64,000 nucleotides of DNA from Rhodoferax sp. OV413 (GCF_900104385.1 NZ_FNJA01000003.1:310001-374000); one strand, 5' to 3'. Positions 38,133 through 49,784 are shown, counted from the stretch's first letter. Notes: generated from the sequence alone by a model not told the origin. Translations and numbers: made by a program.

Positions 38133-38284
38133 GGGGGTCCTCAAAATCATCACTCGTTTGGGGTCAACCGACGATTGTAGCTGAGCGCTCTAGCCCAACT
38201 TAACGCGCCAGCAACACTTTAAGCGAAGAACCACAATGATTTTGTGGACAATACAAGTCACCATTTAACAACGAGGACAAAGCC

Positions 38285-38713
38285 ATGAGCATGATCAAAG
38301 AGTTCAAAGAATTTGCCGTAAAGGGCAATGTGATCGACCTCGCTGTCGGCGTCATCATCGGCGGCGCATTCGGCAAGATCGTCGATTCGGTGGTGGCCGA
38401 TCTGATCATGCCGGTGGTGGGCATGGTGTTTGGCAAGCTCGACTTCTCCAGCCTGTACATCGTGCTGGGCAATGTGCCAGCCGGCACCGGCACCGCGCTG
38501 GCCGACCTGAAGAAAGCCGGCGTACCGGTGTTTGCCTACGGCAACTTCATCACCGTGGCGGTGAACTTTGCGATTCTGGCTTTCATCATCTTCCTGATGG
38601 TCAAGCAGATCAACCGCCTGAAGAAAGAAGCCCCAGCGCCCGTCGAAGCCGCACCCGTGGTGCCGGAAGACGTGCTGCTGCTGCGCCAGATCCGCGACAG
38701 CCTGCAAAAGTAA
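38285..38713 (+). CDS. mscL: Large-conductance mechanosensitive channel
   Basis: A 142-residue protein: [20 protein letters not shown] at the N-terminus, first membrane helix to about residue 45, a periplasmic loop, second helix about 75-100 ([18 protein letters not shown]) and a C-terminal bundle. MscL opens on hypo-osmotic shock. It stands alone, divergent from petA, and is followed by a hairpin terminator. Confidence 0.97.
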   Translation: MSMIKEFKEFAVKGNVIDLAVGVIIGGAFGKIVDSVVADLIMPVVGMVFGKLDFSSLYIVLGNVPAGTGTALADLKKAGVPVFAYGNFITVAVNFAILAFIIFLMVKQINRLKKEAPAPVEAAPVVPEDVLLLRQIRDSLQK

Positions 38714-38739
38714 TAGCTACGCTATTCGAAGCAGCTACC

Positions 38740-38770
38740 GCCCTCTGTGCTTACGCCCGAGGGCTTTTTT
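38740..38770 (+). terminator. Terminator of mscL
   Basis: GCCCTC and GAGGGC form a six-pair stem around a 13-base loop followed by six T residues. It lies 27 bases after the mscL stop and just before the convergent pdxA end. Confidence 0.7.
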
Positions 38771-38775
38771 ATGCC

Positions 38776-39801
38776 CTAAATTCGACTGAGCTTGCGCGCC
38801 ATGCGGATGGCCGCCACCAGGCTGGAGGCATCGGCCACGCCGGTGCCGGCAATATCAAACGCCGTGCCATGGTCCGGGCTGGTACGCACCAGCGGCAGAC
38901 CCAGGGTGACGTTTACGCCCTGCTCCACCCCCAGGTATTTCACCGGGATCAGGCCCTGGTCGTGGTACATCGACACCACCACGTCAAACTCGCCCGCCTG
39001 GCCAGGCTTGGCGCGGGCCCGCATGAACACCGTGTCGGGCGCATACGGGCCGTGCACGTCCAGACCCTCGGCTTGCGCGGCCTGGATGGCCGGGATGATG
39101 GTGTCGATTTCTTCACGCCCAAACAGGCCGCCCTCGCCCGCATGCGGATTCAGCCCGGCCACGCCTATGCGCGGCGCGCGACCCAGCGCGGCTCCGACCG
39201 AACGGTGGGTGATGCGCAGGGTCTGCAGCACATTGTCGAAAGTCACGGCCTCGATGGCATTGCGCAGCGACATGTGGATGCTGACCAGCACGGTACGCAG
39301 CTCGTCGTTGGCCAGCATCATGCGCACCGGCACCTCGGCCAGCGGCTTGCCCAGGTGCGCGGCCGCCTCCGCCTGCAGCAACTCGGTATGGCCGGGGTAA
39401 GGCAGGCCCGCGGCTGCCAGCGCCTCCTTGTGCAGCGGCGCGGTCACCAGCGCTGCAATCTCGCCGCGCAACGCGGCGCGGCTGGCCCAGAGCACGCAGT
39501 CGGCGGCTACTTTTCCAGCCAGAGCGCTGATCTGGCCATAGGGCACGGGCGCTAGCAGCTCTGTTATTTGTAGCACTGGAATGCAACGCGGCGGCACGGA
39601 CCAGACCTCGGCGGGCGCGCCGATCAAGGCCACCGGCAGCCCCGGCTGGCCCAGCAGCTGGGCTGCGCGGCGCATAGTGCCGACATCGCCAGCGACAAAG
39701 CAGCCCTGCGTGGCATCCGGCGCGTCGCGGAAGGCCTTGGCAATGGTTTCCGGGCCGATCCCGGCGGGATCGCCCAAGGTGATGGCGATGGGTTGCATCA
39801 T
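38776..39801 (-). CDS. pdxA: 4-hydroxythreonine-4-phosphate dehydrogenase
   Basis: A 341-residue enzyme of pyridoxal phosphate synthesis. It opens PIAITLGDPAGIGPETIAKA, has the metal-binding PYPGHTELL and the YHDQGLIPVK and LPLVRTSPDHGTAFDIAG segments typical of PdxA. The start is the first ATG of ATGATG, giving a four-base overlap with the upstream Nif3-like gene; a longer open frame is unconserved. A half copy of the dispersed repeat may underlie LLAPVPYG. Confidence 0.94.
   Translation of the reverse strand: MMQPIAITLGDPAGIGPETIAKAFRDAPDATQGCFVAGDVGTMRRAAQLLGQPGLPVALIGAPAEVWSVPPRCIPVLQITELLAPVPYGQISALAGKVAADCVLWASRAALRGEIAALVTAPLHKEALAAAGLPYPGHTELLQAEAAAHLGKPLAEVPVRMMLANDELRTVLVSIHMSLRNAIEAVTFDNVLQTLRITHRSVGAALGRAPRIGVAGLNPHAGEGGLFGREEIDTIIPAIQAAQAEGLDVHGPYAPDTVFMRARAKPGQAGEFDVVVSMYHDQGLIPVKYLGVEQGVNVTLGLPLVRTSPDHGTAFDIAGTGVADASSLVAAIRMARKLSRI
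39548..39574 (-). repeat. Half copy of the dispersed repeat inside pdxA
   Basis: The minus strand reads GCTACAAATAACAGAGCTG then CTAGCGCCC, matching the left arm and core of the family. No recognisable right arm follows at the normal distance, so this may be chance or a decayed copy. Confidence 0.35.
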
Positions 39802-40559
39802 GCGGGGTTGTCTATGTCGATGAAGCTGTGCTCCAGCCCCAGTTGCGCGGCCACGTGCGCGGCAACGGCCGGCGCGCCGTAGCGCTCGCTTGCGTGGTGG
39901 CCGCAGGCGATAAAGGCCACGCCGCACTCGCGGGCGTAATGGGCTTGCGGCTCGGAAATCTCGCCGGTGATGAAGGCATCGGCACCCGCCGCGATCGCAG
40001 CTTCAAAGTAGCCCTGCGCGCCGCCGGTGCACCAAGCTATATTTTTAATAGCTGCTCCCGCACCAGGAATCAGCGTCACAGGCCGATTGAGTTGTTTTTC
40101 CACATGCGCAGCCAAGGCCTGGGCCGAATCGAATGCACTGCCGTCGGCACGCTGCCCCAGGAAACCCAGCGCGTTGTCGCCAAACTGGCCGGCGCCCACC
40201 AGCCCCAGCTGCAGACCCAGCTGCGCGTTATTGCCCAGCGTGGGGTGCGCGTCCAGAGGCAAATGGTAGGCGTAGAGATTGATGTCGTGGTGCAGCAGCA
40301 GGGCCAGGCGCTGCTTCATCCAGCCGGTGACAGTACCCGACTGGCCGCGCCAGAACAGGCCGTGGTGCACAAAGATGGAGTCGGCTTGTACAGCCACCGC
40401 CGCCTCGATCAACGCCAGGCTGGCGGTGACGCCCGAGACGATCTTGCGCACCTCTGCCTTGCCTTCGACCTGCAGGCCGTTCGGCCCGTAGTCCTTGAAG
40501 CGGGCGGGCTCCAGCAGGGTGTCAAAGGCTTGCAGCAGTTCTAGGCGGGAGGTGGTCAT
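39798..40559 (-). CDS. Nif3-like dinuclear metal-centre protein
   Basis: A 253-residue protein of the Nif3/YbgI (DUF34) family, hexameric metal proteins of uncertain function often annotated as GTP cyclohydrolase-like. Metal ligands are visible in IFVHHGLFWRG, YAYHLPLDAH and the C-terminal ACGHHASERYG. Residues 159-175 (RPVTLIPGAGAAIKNIA) are partly encoded by a dispersed repeat copy. It overlaps pdxA by four bases. Confidence 0.9.
   Translation of the reverse strand: MTTSRLELLQAFDTLLEPARFKDYGPNGLQVEGKAEVRKIVSGVTASLALIEAAVAVQADSIFVHHGLFWRGQSGTVTGWMKQRLALLLHHDINLYAYHLPLDAHPTLGNNAQLGLQLGLVGAGQFGDNALGFLGQRADGSAFDSAQALAAHVEKQLNRPVTLIPGAGAAIKNIAWCTGGAQGYFEAAIAAGADAFITGEISEPQAHYARECGVAFIACGHHASERYGAPAVAAHVAAQLGLEHSFIDIDNPA
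40036..40084 (+). repeat. Dispersed palindromic repeat, copy inside the Nif3-like gene
   Basis: The plus strand reads GCTATATTTTTAATAGCTG, CTCCCGC, nine variable bases, then TCAGCGTCACAGGCC. It is antisense to the gene and in frame with A|GCT boundaries. The AT-rich arm stands out within this GC-rich gene. Confidence 0.68.
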
Positions 40560-40571
40560 GCCCGCATTGTC

Positions 40572-41891
40572 TCAAGCTTTGCGGGCCACGAAACCCCGGC
40601 TCGACAGCGGCACCAGGGCCAGCAGCATGCCCAGCACGGCCAGGCCGCCCACGTAGTAGGCCGGGGCCAGCGGGTCTTTTTGCAGCCACAGGGTCAGCAC
40701 GATGGGCGTCATGCCGCCAAAAATCGCATACGACAGGTTGTAGGCAAACGACAGGCCCGAGAAGCGCACTGCCGCCGGAAACGCCCGCACCCCGACGATA
40801 GGCACGGTGGCGATCACGCCAACGAAGAAGCCCACCAGGCCGTAGCTCCAGACCAGCGACATGGGCGTGCCCGGCAGGCCGGTGTAGAACAGGTAAGAGG
40901 TGACTAGCAGGCCGCCAAATCCGATCAGCATCACGGCCCGGGTACCGATGCGGTCGCAGGCCCAGCCCATCAGCACGCAGCCCAGGGTCAGCGTCAGCGT
41001 GGCCACGGCATTGGCTTCCAGCGCCAGCGCGGGGGCGATGCCGTGCACCTTCTGCAGGTAGTTGGGCGTGATCAACACCACCACCACGATAGCGGCCGAC
41101 AGCACCCAGGTCAGGCCACCAACCAGCAGGCAGGCCGCGCGGTGCTCGCGAAGAATCGTCTTCAGCGGCAGTTCGCGTGCCACCTGCCGGCGCTGCGACA
41201 GCTGCTGGAACACCGGCGTCTCGTGCAGAAAGCGGCGCAGATACACCGACACCAGGCCAAACACGCCGCCCAGGATGAAGGGGATGCGCCAGGCGAAATC
41301 GGCCACGTCGGCCGGGCTGTAATGGGTGTTGATACCCACCGCCACCAGCGAGCCCAGCAGGATGCCGCCGGTGATGCCGGCCGTCAGCGTGCCCACGCCC
41401 AGGCCGTAGCGGTGCGGCGGCACGTGTTCGGCCACGAACACCCAGGCGCCGGGCATTTCGCCGCCGATGGCCGCGCCCTGCAGCACGCGCATGGCCAGCA
41501 GCAGCAAGGGCGCCGCCACACCGATGCTGGCGTAGGTGGGCAGCAGGCCGATCACCAGGGTCGGCACAGCCATCAGAAAGATGCTCAGGGTGAACATGCG
41601 CTTGCGGCCCAGCAGGTCGCCAAAATGCGCAATCACAATGCCGCCCAGCGGGCGCGACAGGTAGCCGGCCGCAAAGATGCCGAAGGTCTGCAGCTGGCGC
41701 AGCCAGTCCGGCATGTCGACGGGGAAGAACTGGTGGCTCAGCACCGCAGCAAAGAACACGTAAATCACAAAGTCATAAAACTCCAGTGTGCCGCCCAGGG
41801 CGGACAGGCCCAGGGTTTGCACATCTTGGCGCGACAACGAGGGAGACGACGCAAGCGCGCCAGCGGACAAGGGATGGGAGGTAGATGGCAT
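40572..41891 (-). CDS. MFS transporter, metabolite:H+ symporter (MHS) type
   Basis: A 439-residue transporter with about twelve hydrophobic segments. The opening ALGGTLEFYDFVIYVFFAAVL, the GDLLGRKRMF loop motif after helix 2 and GAAIGGEMPGAWVFVAEHVP match the MHS branch that includes proline/betaine and dicarboxylate symporters. The substrate cannot be predicted. It is 12 bases upstream of the Nif3-like gene on the same strand. Confidence 0.88.
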   Translation of the reverse strand: MPSTSHPLSAGALASSPSLSRQDVQTLGLSALGGTLEFYDFVIYVFFAAVLSHQFFPVDMPDWLRQLQTFGIFAAGYLSRPLGGIVIAHFGDLLGRKRMFTLSIFLMAVPTLVIGLLPTYASIGVAAPLLLLAMRVLQGAAIGGEMPGAWVFVAEHVPPHRYGLGVGTLTAGITGGILLGSLVAVGINTHYSPADVADFAWRIPFILGGVFGLVSVYLRRFLHETPVFQQLSQRRQVARELPLKTILREHRAACLLVGGLTWVLSAAIVVVVLITPNYLQKVHGIAPALALEANAVATLTLTLGCVLMGWACDRIGTRAVMLIGFGGLLVTSYLFYTGLPGTPMSLVWSYGLVGFFVGVIATVPIVGVRAFPAAVRFSGLSFAYNLSYAIFGGMTPIVLTLWLQKDPLAPAYYVGGLAVLGMLLALVPLSSRGFVARKA

Positions 41892-42070
41892 CGGGATTCT
41901 CTTTGCAGCACAGGCTGCACCTACAGGGCTGCAGCCAGTCCTGGGAGCGGCTGGCGAGCGCGAGGCGGCATTTTAGGGGTATACCCTTAACCCCATGGGG
42001 CCAGGCAGATACGGACAGGGGTGCCATGGGAGACAATCAGCAGCTTCACCCGCCTTTTTTCGTATACACC

Positions 42071-43213
42071 ATGAAGCGCCTCTGGCTCCTTTTCGCACAA
42101 ACCGCCACCGTTTTGCTGGCGGCTTATTTCGTTGTGGGCACTCTCAAGCCCGAATGGCTGGGCAAGCGTCCGTTCTCCGGCTCGTCGATTTCGCTGATCG
42201 AGGCACCGGCAGTTTCATCCAGCACCCCGGTGGCCGGCAGCTTTAGCGCCGCTGCCAAAAAAGCCTCGCCGGCCGTGGTCAGCATCAACACCAGCAAGAT
42301 GGCCGAGCGCGACCCGCGCAGCGACGACCCCTGGTTCAAATTTTTCTTTGGTGAGCGCGGCGCCCAGGCCCAGGCCGGTCTGGGCAGCGGCGTGATCGTC
42401 AGCCCCGATGGCTACATCCTGACCAACAACCACGTGGTGGAAGGCGCGGACGCCATCGAAGTCATTCTCAACGACAGCCGCCGCGCCCAGGCCCAGGTGA
42501 TAGGCACCGACCCCGATTCCGACCTGGCCGTGCTGAAGATCCAGCTCGACAAGCTGCCGGTGATGGTGCTGGGCAGCTCGGATGGGCTGCTGGTGGGCGA
42601 CCAAGTGCTGGCCATTGGCAACCCCTTCGGCGTGGGCCAGACGGTCACCAGCGGCATCGTCAGCGCGCTGGGCCGCAACCAGCTTGGCATCAACACCTTT
42701 GAGAATTTCATCCAGACCGACGCCGCCATCAACCCCGGCAACTCGGGCGGCGCGCTGGTCGACGTGAACGGCAACCTGATGGGCATCAACACGGCGATTT
42801 ATTCGCGCTCCGGCGGCAGCATGGGCATTGGTTTTGCGATTCCGGTGTCCACCGCCAAGCTGGTGCTGGAAGGCATCGTCACCGACGGCCAGGTGCGGCG
42901 CGGCTGGATCGGCGTTGAGCCCAGCGATCTGTCGCCCGAACTGGCCGAAACCTTTGGCGTGAAAGCCGAACACGGCGTGATCATCACCGGCGTGCTGCAG
43001 AACGGCCCGGCTGCGCAGGCCGGCATCCGGCCCGGCGATGTAATCGTTGGCGTGGCCAACAAGCCGGTGGTCAATGTGACGGAATTGCTGGCCAGCGTGG
43101 CGATGCTGAAGCCCGGTACGCCGGCGCCGTTCAGCGTGCTGCGCCAGGACAAGCAGATGGCATTGGACGTGACCCCGGGTCTGCGCCCCCGGCCAACCCG
43201 GCCTACGCGTTGA
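42071..43213 (+). CDS. Trypsin-like serine protease of the HtrA family (DegS/DegQ-like)
   Basis: A 380-residue periplasmic protease. An N-terminal hydrophobic segment (about residues 3-24) is probably an uncleaved anchor. The catalytic triad is His121 (LTNNHVVEGA), Asp151 (DSDLAVLKI) and Ser225 (NPGNSGGALV). A single PDZ domain covers about 285-370 (GVIITGVLQNGPAAQAGIRPGDVI). One PDZ plus an anchor is the DegS plan rather than DegP; role in a sigma-E cascade is inference. The start is fixed at MKRLWLLFAQ. Confidence 0.92.
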   Translation: MKRLWLLFAQTATVLLAAYFVVGTLKPEWLGKRPFSGSSISLIEAPAVSSSTPVAGSFSAAAKKASPAVVSINTSKMAERDPRSDDPWFKFFFGERGAQAQAGLGSGVIVSPDGYILTNNHVVEGADAIEVILNDSRRAQAQVIGTDPDSDLAVLKIQLDKLPVMVLGSSDGLLVGDQVLAIGNPFGVGQTVTSGIVSALGRNQLGINTFENFIQTDAAINPGNSGGALVDVNGNLMGINTAIYSRSGGSMGIGFAIPVSTAKLVLEGIVTDGQVRRGWIGVEPSDLSPELAETFGVKAEHGVIITGVLQNGPAAQAGIRPGDVIVGVANKPVVNVTELLASVAMLKPGTPAPFSVLRQDKQMALDVTPGLRPRPTRPTR

Positions 43214-43223
43214 TCCGCAATTT

Positions 43224-43278
43224 GCTACAAATTAAATAGCTTCCAGCGCTTACAGAATAAGCGCTAGCAGCCTTTTTT
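43224..43278 (+). repeat. Dispersed palindromic repeat between degS-like gene and tatC
   Basis: The sequence reads GCTACAAATTAAATAGCTTC, CAGCGCTTA, CAGAA, TAAGCGCTAGCAGCC and a run of six T. AGCGCTTA/TAAGCGCT is a perfect eight-pair stem, so this copy can act as a terminator between the convergent genes. It fills nearly the whole 66-base gap. Confidence 0.8.
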
Positions 43279-43279
43279 A

Positions 43280-44083
43280 TCAGGATTCTGCGGGTTTAGC
43301 TTCGTCGTCCGGCGCCTGGGTGTGCTTGATGAAGATCTGAGCCGCCCAGATGCCGACCTCGTACAACAGGCACATGGGGATGGCCAGCGCCAGCTGCGAC
43401 ACCACATCCGGCGGCGTGACGATGGCCGCAATGATGAAGGCCAGCACCACAAAATAGCCGCGGAAGGCCTTCAGCTTCTCGATGCTGACCAGGCCCATGC
43501 GGGCCAGCACGATCACCACAATCGGCACTTCAAAGGCCAGGCCGAAGGCCAGGAACATGGTCAGCACAAAGCTCAGATAGGCTTCGATGTCGGGCGTGGC
43601 CTTGATGCTCTCGGGCGCAAAGTTCTGGATGAACTTGAACACCTGGCCAAACACGAAGAAGTAGCAAAACGCCACGCCGATGAAAAACAGCAAGGTGCTC
43701 GACACCACCAGCGGCAGCACCAGCTTTTTCTCGTGCGAATACAGGCCCGGCGCCACAAACGCCCAGACCTGCCACAGCACCACCGGCAAGGCGAGCATGA
43801 AGGCCGCCATGAACATCACCTGCAGCGGCACCAGAAACGGCGAGATCACCGAGGTGGCGATCAAGCTGCTGCCTTTGGGCAAGGTGGCCACCAGGGGCGA
43901 AGCCAGCAGGTCGTACAAGGCCGCAGGGCCGGGGTACAGCGCCAGCACGCCAGCCGCCACGGCTACCGCGATCAGCGCCTTCATCAGCCGGTCGCGCAGC
44001 TCCACCAGGTGCTGCACAAAAGGCTGCTCGGTACCGGCTAGCTCGTCGTCTTGGCTTTTTTGAGAATCGGACATGGAGGACAT
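43280..44083 (-). CDS. tatC: Twin-arginine translocase subunit TatC
   Basis: A 267-residue protein with six membrane helices. It has the conserved QHLVELRDRLMKALIAVAVA near the N-terminus and FGLAFEVPIVVIVLARMG with the TatC Phe-Glu pair. TatC recognises twin-arginine signals and forms the receptor with TatB. Last gene of tatA-tatB-tatC. An in-frame ATG three codons later is also possible as the start. Confidence 0.96.
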   Translation of the reverse strand: MSSMSDSQKSQDDELAGTEQPFVQHLVELRDRLMKALIAVAVAAGVLALYPGPAALYDLLASPLVATLPKGSSLIATSVISPFLVPLQVMFMAAFMLALPVVLWQVWAFVAPGLYSHEKKLVLPLVVSSTLLFFIGVAFCYFFVFGQVFKFIQNFAPESIKATPDIEAYLSFVLTMFLAFGLAFEVPIVVIVLARMGLVSIEKLKAFRGYFVVLAFIIAAIVTPPDVVSQLALAIPMCLLYEVGIWAAQIFIKHTQAPDDEAKPAES

Positions 44084-44130
44084 TCGTTCGGGTCATGCCC
44101 AGACAGACACGCGTACCCACAGGGCACGGG

Positions 44131-44592
44131 TCAATTGATTTTTTGGGGCCGATAGCGCGCCACCCGGGCTGCACCGGACAGGGCTTTGGTGCGCACACCG
44201 GCGCGGGCTTTGTACCACTGGGGCGTGGCCCCTTGCTTGACGCGCCAGCGCTTCTTGGGCAGCTTGTACTCGGGGTAGTGCACGTAGGCGTCGTCAGGCG
44301 TGGTCAAGGCGGTGGAGCCGTCTTCGGCCCACTGCTTCTCGAAATCGCTGGCGTTGGTCTGGATGGACTGGTGCACATCGCGCGCCGCACCCTCCATCGT
44401 TTCCTTCATTTTCTTCAGCTCGTCCAGGTCCATGGACCGGTTGACCTCGGCCTTCACATCGGCGACATAGCGCTGCGCCTTGCCCAGCAAGGTGCCTACC
44501 GTGCGCGCCACGCGCGGCAGCTTTTCCGGCCCGATGACGATCAATGCCACCGCGCCGATCAGCGCCATCTTCGAAATACCGAGATCAATCAC
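44131..44592 (-). CDS. tatB: Twin-arginine translocase subunit TatB
   Basis: A 153-residue protein. The N-terminal hydrophobic helix [20 protein letters not shown] ends in [11 protein letters not shown], the TatB hinge, followed by an amphipathic helix and a charged C-terminal tail. It is between tatA (15 bases away) and tatC. Length and the Glu in the membrane segment hinge distinguish it from TatA. Confidence 0.95.
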   Translation of the reverse strand: MIDLGISKMALIGAVALIVIGPEKLPRVARTVGTLLGKAQRYVADVKAEVNRSMDLDELKKMKETMEGAARDVHQSIQTNASDFEKQWAEDGSTALTTPDDAYVHYPEYKLPKKRWRVKQGATPQWYKARAGVRTKALSGAARVARYRPQKIN

Positions 44593-44607
44593 AGGCGTTC
44601 AACCGGC

Positions 44608-44841
44608 TCAGGACTTGGTCTTGGCTTCCACGTCGATGGTGCCTTTTTGGGCTGCACCAGCGGCATGGCTGACCTGGTCCGCAGGCTTGTCGGCATCGGC
44701 CGCGCCGTCTTTCATGCCGTCCTTGAAACCCTTCACCGCACCACCCAGGTCACTGCCCATGTTCTTCAGTTTCTTGGTCCCGAAGACCATCACCACGATC
44801 AACAACACGATCAACCAATGCCAAATAGAGAAAGAACCCAT
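44608..44841 (-). CDS. tatA: Twin-arginine translocase subunit TatA
   Basis: A 77-residue protein: single N-terminal helix [20 protein letters not shown], then the [20 protein letters not shown] hinge and amphipathic helix diagnostic of TatA/E, and a short acidic tail. It forms the translocation pore for folded proteins. Both petA and the DUF1513 protein in this window carry Tat-like signals and are possible substrates. Confidence 0.97.
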   Translation of the reverse strand: MGSFSIWHWLIVLLIVVMVFGTKKLKNMGSDLGGAVKGFKDGMKDGAADADKPADQVSHAAGAAQKGTIDVEAKTKS

Positions 44842-44914
44842 GGAATACTCCTAACAATGTATGTTTGATTTTAGTCGGCGGTCATGACAATACCAGGCCG
44901 CTACCTGGAAGGCC

Positions 44915-45277
44915 TTAGCCCTTGAGCCAAGGACGGGGCCCGCCAATCACGTGGAGGTGCAGATGGTGCACTTCCTGGCCCCCATCATCCCCTGTATTGG
45001 CAATCACCCTAAAGCCACCCTGCGGGTAAGGTCGGCAACCTTCCTGTGCCGCCAATTGCGGCGCCAACACCATCATGCGCCCCAGCAGGCCTGCATGCTC
45101 GGGCTGCAGCTGGGCCATGGACGGAATGTGCTGTTTAGGCACCATCAGGAAATGCACCGGCGCCCAGGGGTGGATGTCGTGGAACACGAAAAGTTCTTCG
45201 TCTTCATAGACTTTTTTGGACGGAATCTGGCCGGCAATGATTTTGCAGAACAGGCAGTTGGGATCATGGAGGCTCAT
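44915..45277 (-). CDS. hinT: HIT family hydrolase HinT
   Basis: A 120-residue histidine-triad protein. The triad is in VHHLHLHVIGG near the C-terminus, and the zinc-type CLFCKIIAGQIPSKKVYED opens the protein. HinT hydrolyses aminoacyl-AMP and purine phosphoramidates. The start is at [12 protein letters not shown], overlapping the membrane-protein gene by four bases; a longer frame would intrude on that gene. Confidence 0.95.
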   Translation of the reverse strand: MSLHDPNCLFCKIIAGQIPSKKVYEDEELFVFHDIHPWAPVHFLMVPKQHIPSMAQLQPEHAGLLGRMMVLAPQLAAQEGCRPYPQGGFRVIANTGDDGGQEVHHLHLHVIGGPRPWLKG

Positions 45278-45669
45278 ACAGCGCTTTCTACGGCCTGGCT
45301 GGCGTTCATGGCGACCATGCCACGCACGATACGGTACAAGAACCACAACGAAATCAGGCCCCAGGCAATCCAGCCCGGCAGGATGAACAGAAACCACAGC
45401 GGCGCGGTTACCACATACAAAATGCCGGCCCACAGCACGGACCGGATGCGCCAGGAAAAGTGGCTCGCCTGCCAGGTGCCTTCGGCCTCGCTCTTTTTCA
45501 CCAGGTCGATCACCAGGGCCACGATCAGCAGCACCGCGCCGGGCTGGGCGCCCGGAATCACCGCCCCCACCGCCACCACCAGATGCAGCAGGTAGCTGAT
45601 CCAGCCCACGGCTTTCAGCGCCTGGGCTTTTTCGCTGTCGATGGCTTGCACGTCAATGATGTCGCTCAT
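45274..45669 (-). CDS. Small inner-membrane protein, DUF4870-like
   Basis: A 131-residue protein with three or four hydrophobic segments (around 23-38, 44-56, 76-95 and 97-113). It resembles the DUF4870 membrane family by length and topology, but I assign this loosely. It is translationally coupled to hisE and hinT by four-base overlaps on both sides, a conserved position in related betaproteobacteria. No function is proposed. Confidence 0.7.
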   Translation of the reverse strand: MSDIIDVQAIDSEKAQALKAVGWISYLLHLVVAVGAVIPGAQPGAVLLIVALVIDLVKKSEAEGTWQASHFSWRIRSVLWAGILYVVTAPLWFLFILPGWIAWGLISLWFLYRIVRGMVAMNASQAVESAV

Positions 45670-46046
45670 GGCGCCTCCGATTCACGCGCAAGCACTTTGC
45701 GCAGGGCTTTTTCTTCGATACCGCTGGTGCCTTCGCGGCGCTCCAGCTCCGCGATCACGTCGGCCGGGCCCAGATCGAAATGGGCCAGCGCCACCATGGA
45801 ATGGAACCACAGGTCGGCCACTTCGCCGACCAATTTGGATTTCAGTGCATCGGTGTTGCCGCCGTACTCGGCATCCTTGGCAGCCATGATGGCTTCGGCG
45901 GCTTCTTCGCCGATCTTCTTGAGAAACGCGTCCGGCCCCTTGTGCAGCAGGCGCGCCACGTAGCTGGAGGCCGGGTCGCCGCCGTTGGCCGCCTTGCGGC
46001 TTTCAATCGTGGCAGCCAGTTTGGCAAGAGAGTCGTTGGAGGTCAT
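45666..46046 (-). CDS. hisE: Phosphoribosyl-ATP pyrophosphatase
   Basis: A 126-residue HisE/MazG-fold enzyme for the second step of histidine synthesis. Conserved are [32 protein letters not shown] and [14 protein letters not shown], with the metal-binding EExxE and ExxD patterns. It is separate from HisI, as is usual in betaproteobacteria, and lies five bases after it. Confidence 0.96.
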   Translation of the reverse strand: MTSNDSLAKLAATIESRKAANGGDPASSYVARLLHKGPDAFLKKIGEEAAEAIMAAKDAEYGGNTDALKSKLVGEVADLWFHSMVALAHFDLGPADVIAELERREGTSGIEEKALRKVLARESEAP

Positions 46047-46051
46047 ATCCG

Positions 46052-46456
46052 TTACTTGTAGATGGATTCAGGATCTTTCAAGACCGGCTCGGTTGCTTCC
46101 CAGCCTACCGCGCCCGCGGCATCCGTCTTCAGGACGCTAAAGAAGCAGCTATGGCGGCCGGTATGGCAGGCAATCCCGGGCGTATGACCGAGCTGCGTGA
46201 CCTTGAGCAAGACAACGTCGTTGTCGCAGTCGAGCCGGATCTCATGCACGGTTTGCACATGGCCCGATTCTTCGCCCTTGAACCACAGGCGATTGCGCGA
46301 GCGGCTGAAGTACACCGCCCGCCCCAAAGCCGCGGTTTGCTCCAGCGCCTCGCGGTTCATCCAGGCGAACATCAGCACGTCGCCGCTGGATGCCTCTTGC
46401 GCTATCACCGGGACCAGCCCTTGGGCGTCCCATTTCACATCGTTTAGCCAATTCAT
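46052..46456 (-). CDS. hisI: Phosphoribosyl-AMP cyclohydrolase
   Basis: A 134-residue HisI enzyme, third step of histidine synthesis. Metal-site motifs are [11 protein letters not shown] and the Cys/His block [13 protein letters not shown], with [13 protein letters not shown] and [16 protein letters not shown]. The start is [13 protein letters not shown]; the upstream open extension is not conserved. It is divergent from gmk. Confidence 0.96.
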   Translation of the reverse strand: MNWLNDVKWDAQGLVPVIAQEASSGDVLMFAWMNREALEQTAALGRAVYFSRSRNRLWFKGEESGHVQTVHEIRLDCDNDVVLLKVTQLGHTPGIACHTGRHSCFFSVLKTDAAGAVGWEATEPVLKDPESIYK

Positions 46457-46574
46457 AAGCCGTATTGTCAGCGATTGCGAGAACCGCCCTCCGCACACCG
46501 GGCCAAGACCGCCGCAGTACGGTCAAATATAGAATGTGCCATTTTTTTGATAGCCCACAAGGCGAGAACACACC

Positions 46575-47195
46575 ATGGACTACCCTGGAAATTTGATTGT
46601 GGTGGCTGCCCCCAGCGGTGCCGGGAAGTCCAGCCTGGTCAAGGCCTTGATGGAACTGGACGCCAAGGTGCAGCCCTCGGTATCCCACACCACCCGTGAT
46701 CCGCGTGGGCAGGAAAAACACGGGCGCGAGTACTTTTTTGCCTCGCAATCCGAATTCGACGCCATGGTCGCAGCCGACGCCTTTGTCGAGTGGGCCGAAG
46801 TCCACGGCAACCGCTATGGCACCTCCAAGAAGGCGATTGAAGAACGCATGGCCCAGGGCGCCGACGTGATTCTGGAAATCGACTTCCAGGGCGCGATCCA
46901 GATCAAGCAGATCTTCGCCAACGCGGTGCTGATCTTCATCCTGCCGCCGAGCTGGGAAGAGCTGCGTTCGCGGCTGGAACGGCGGGGCGAAGATGCCCCC
47001 GACGTGATCGAATTGCGCCTCGCCAATGCAGCGATTGAGATGGCGCAAGCCCATAAATTCGACTTCGTTATAATCAACGAGCTATTTGACAGGGCAGTTT
47101 TCGACATGAAAACCATTGTTCATGCCCAGCGGCTCAAATTTGCGGCACAGCGCCGTGCCCGAGCCGACACCTTCAAATCCCTGAACATCGCTTAG
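46575..47195 (+). CDS. gmk: Guanylate kinase
   Basis: A 206-residue kinase converting GMP to GDP. The P-loop [14 protein letters not shown] is near the N-terminus, followed by SVSHTTR-type substrate block [20 protein letters not shown]. It heads gmk-rpoZ-spoT, the order found in E. coli, with rpoZ starting 16 bases later. Confidence 0.97.
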   Translation: MDYPGNLIVVAAPSGAGKSSLVKALMELDAKVQPSVSHTTRDPRGQEKHGREYFFASQSEFDAMVAADAFVEWAEVHGNRYGTSKKAIEERMAQGADVILEIDFQGAIQIKQIFANAVLIFILPPSWEELRSRLERRGEDAPDVIELRLANAAIEMAQAHKFDFVIINELFDRAVFDMKTIVHAQRLKFAAQRRARADTFKSLNIA

Positions 47196-47211
47196 TTTTC
47201 TGGAGAAATTC

Positions 47212-47415
47212 ATGGCCCGTATTACCGTCGAAGATTGCCTGGTGCAAATCCCTAACCGCTTCCAGCTGGTGCTGGCGGCCACTTACCGGGCCCGCATGCT
47301 GAGCCAAGGCCACGCCCCAAAGATCGAAAGCAAGAACAAGCCCGTGGTCACCGCCCTGCGCGAAATCGCCGCCGGTAAAGTGGGCCTGGAAATGCTGAAA
47401 AAAGTACCCAACTGA
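47212..47415 (+). CDS. rpoZ: RNA polymerase omega subunit
   Basis: A 67-residue protein opening [20 protein letters not shown] and with [12 protein letters not shown], the omega signature. It assists assembly of RNA polymerase and is part of the ppGpp site 1. GGAG lies about eight bases before the ATG. It is followed by a strong terminator before spoT. Confidence 0.97.
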   Translation: MARITVEDCLVQIPNRFQLVLAATYRARMLSQGHAPKIESKNKPVVTALREIAAGKVGLEMLKKVPN

Positions 47416-47438
47416 TCGACCAGGCTGGTACACATCCT

Positions 47439-47467
47439 AAAAGGCACCGCATTGCGGTGCCTTTTTT
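47439..47467 (+). terminator. Rho-independent terminator of gmk-rpoZ
   Basis: AAGGCACCGC, loop ATT, GCGGTGCCTT followed by a T-run: a ten-pair perfect stem 24 bases after the rpoZ stop. It separates rpoZ from spoT, which is therefore likely to have its own promoter or depend on read-through. Confidence 0.93.
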
Positions 47468-47510
47468 ATTGCGCGCCTGATGAATGCGGTAGCCACGCTA
47501 TATTCAAGCC

Positions 47511-49780
<2,270 letters not shown>

Positions 49781-49784
<4 letters not shown>

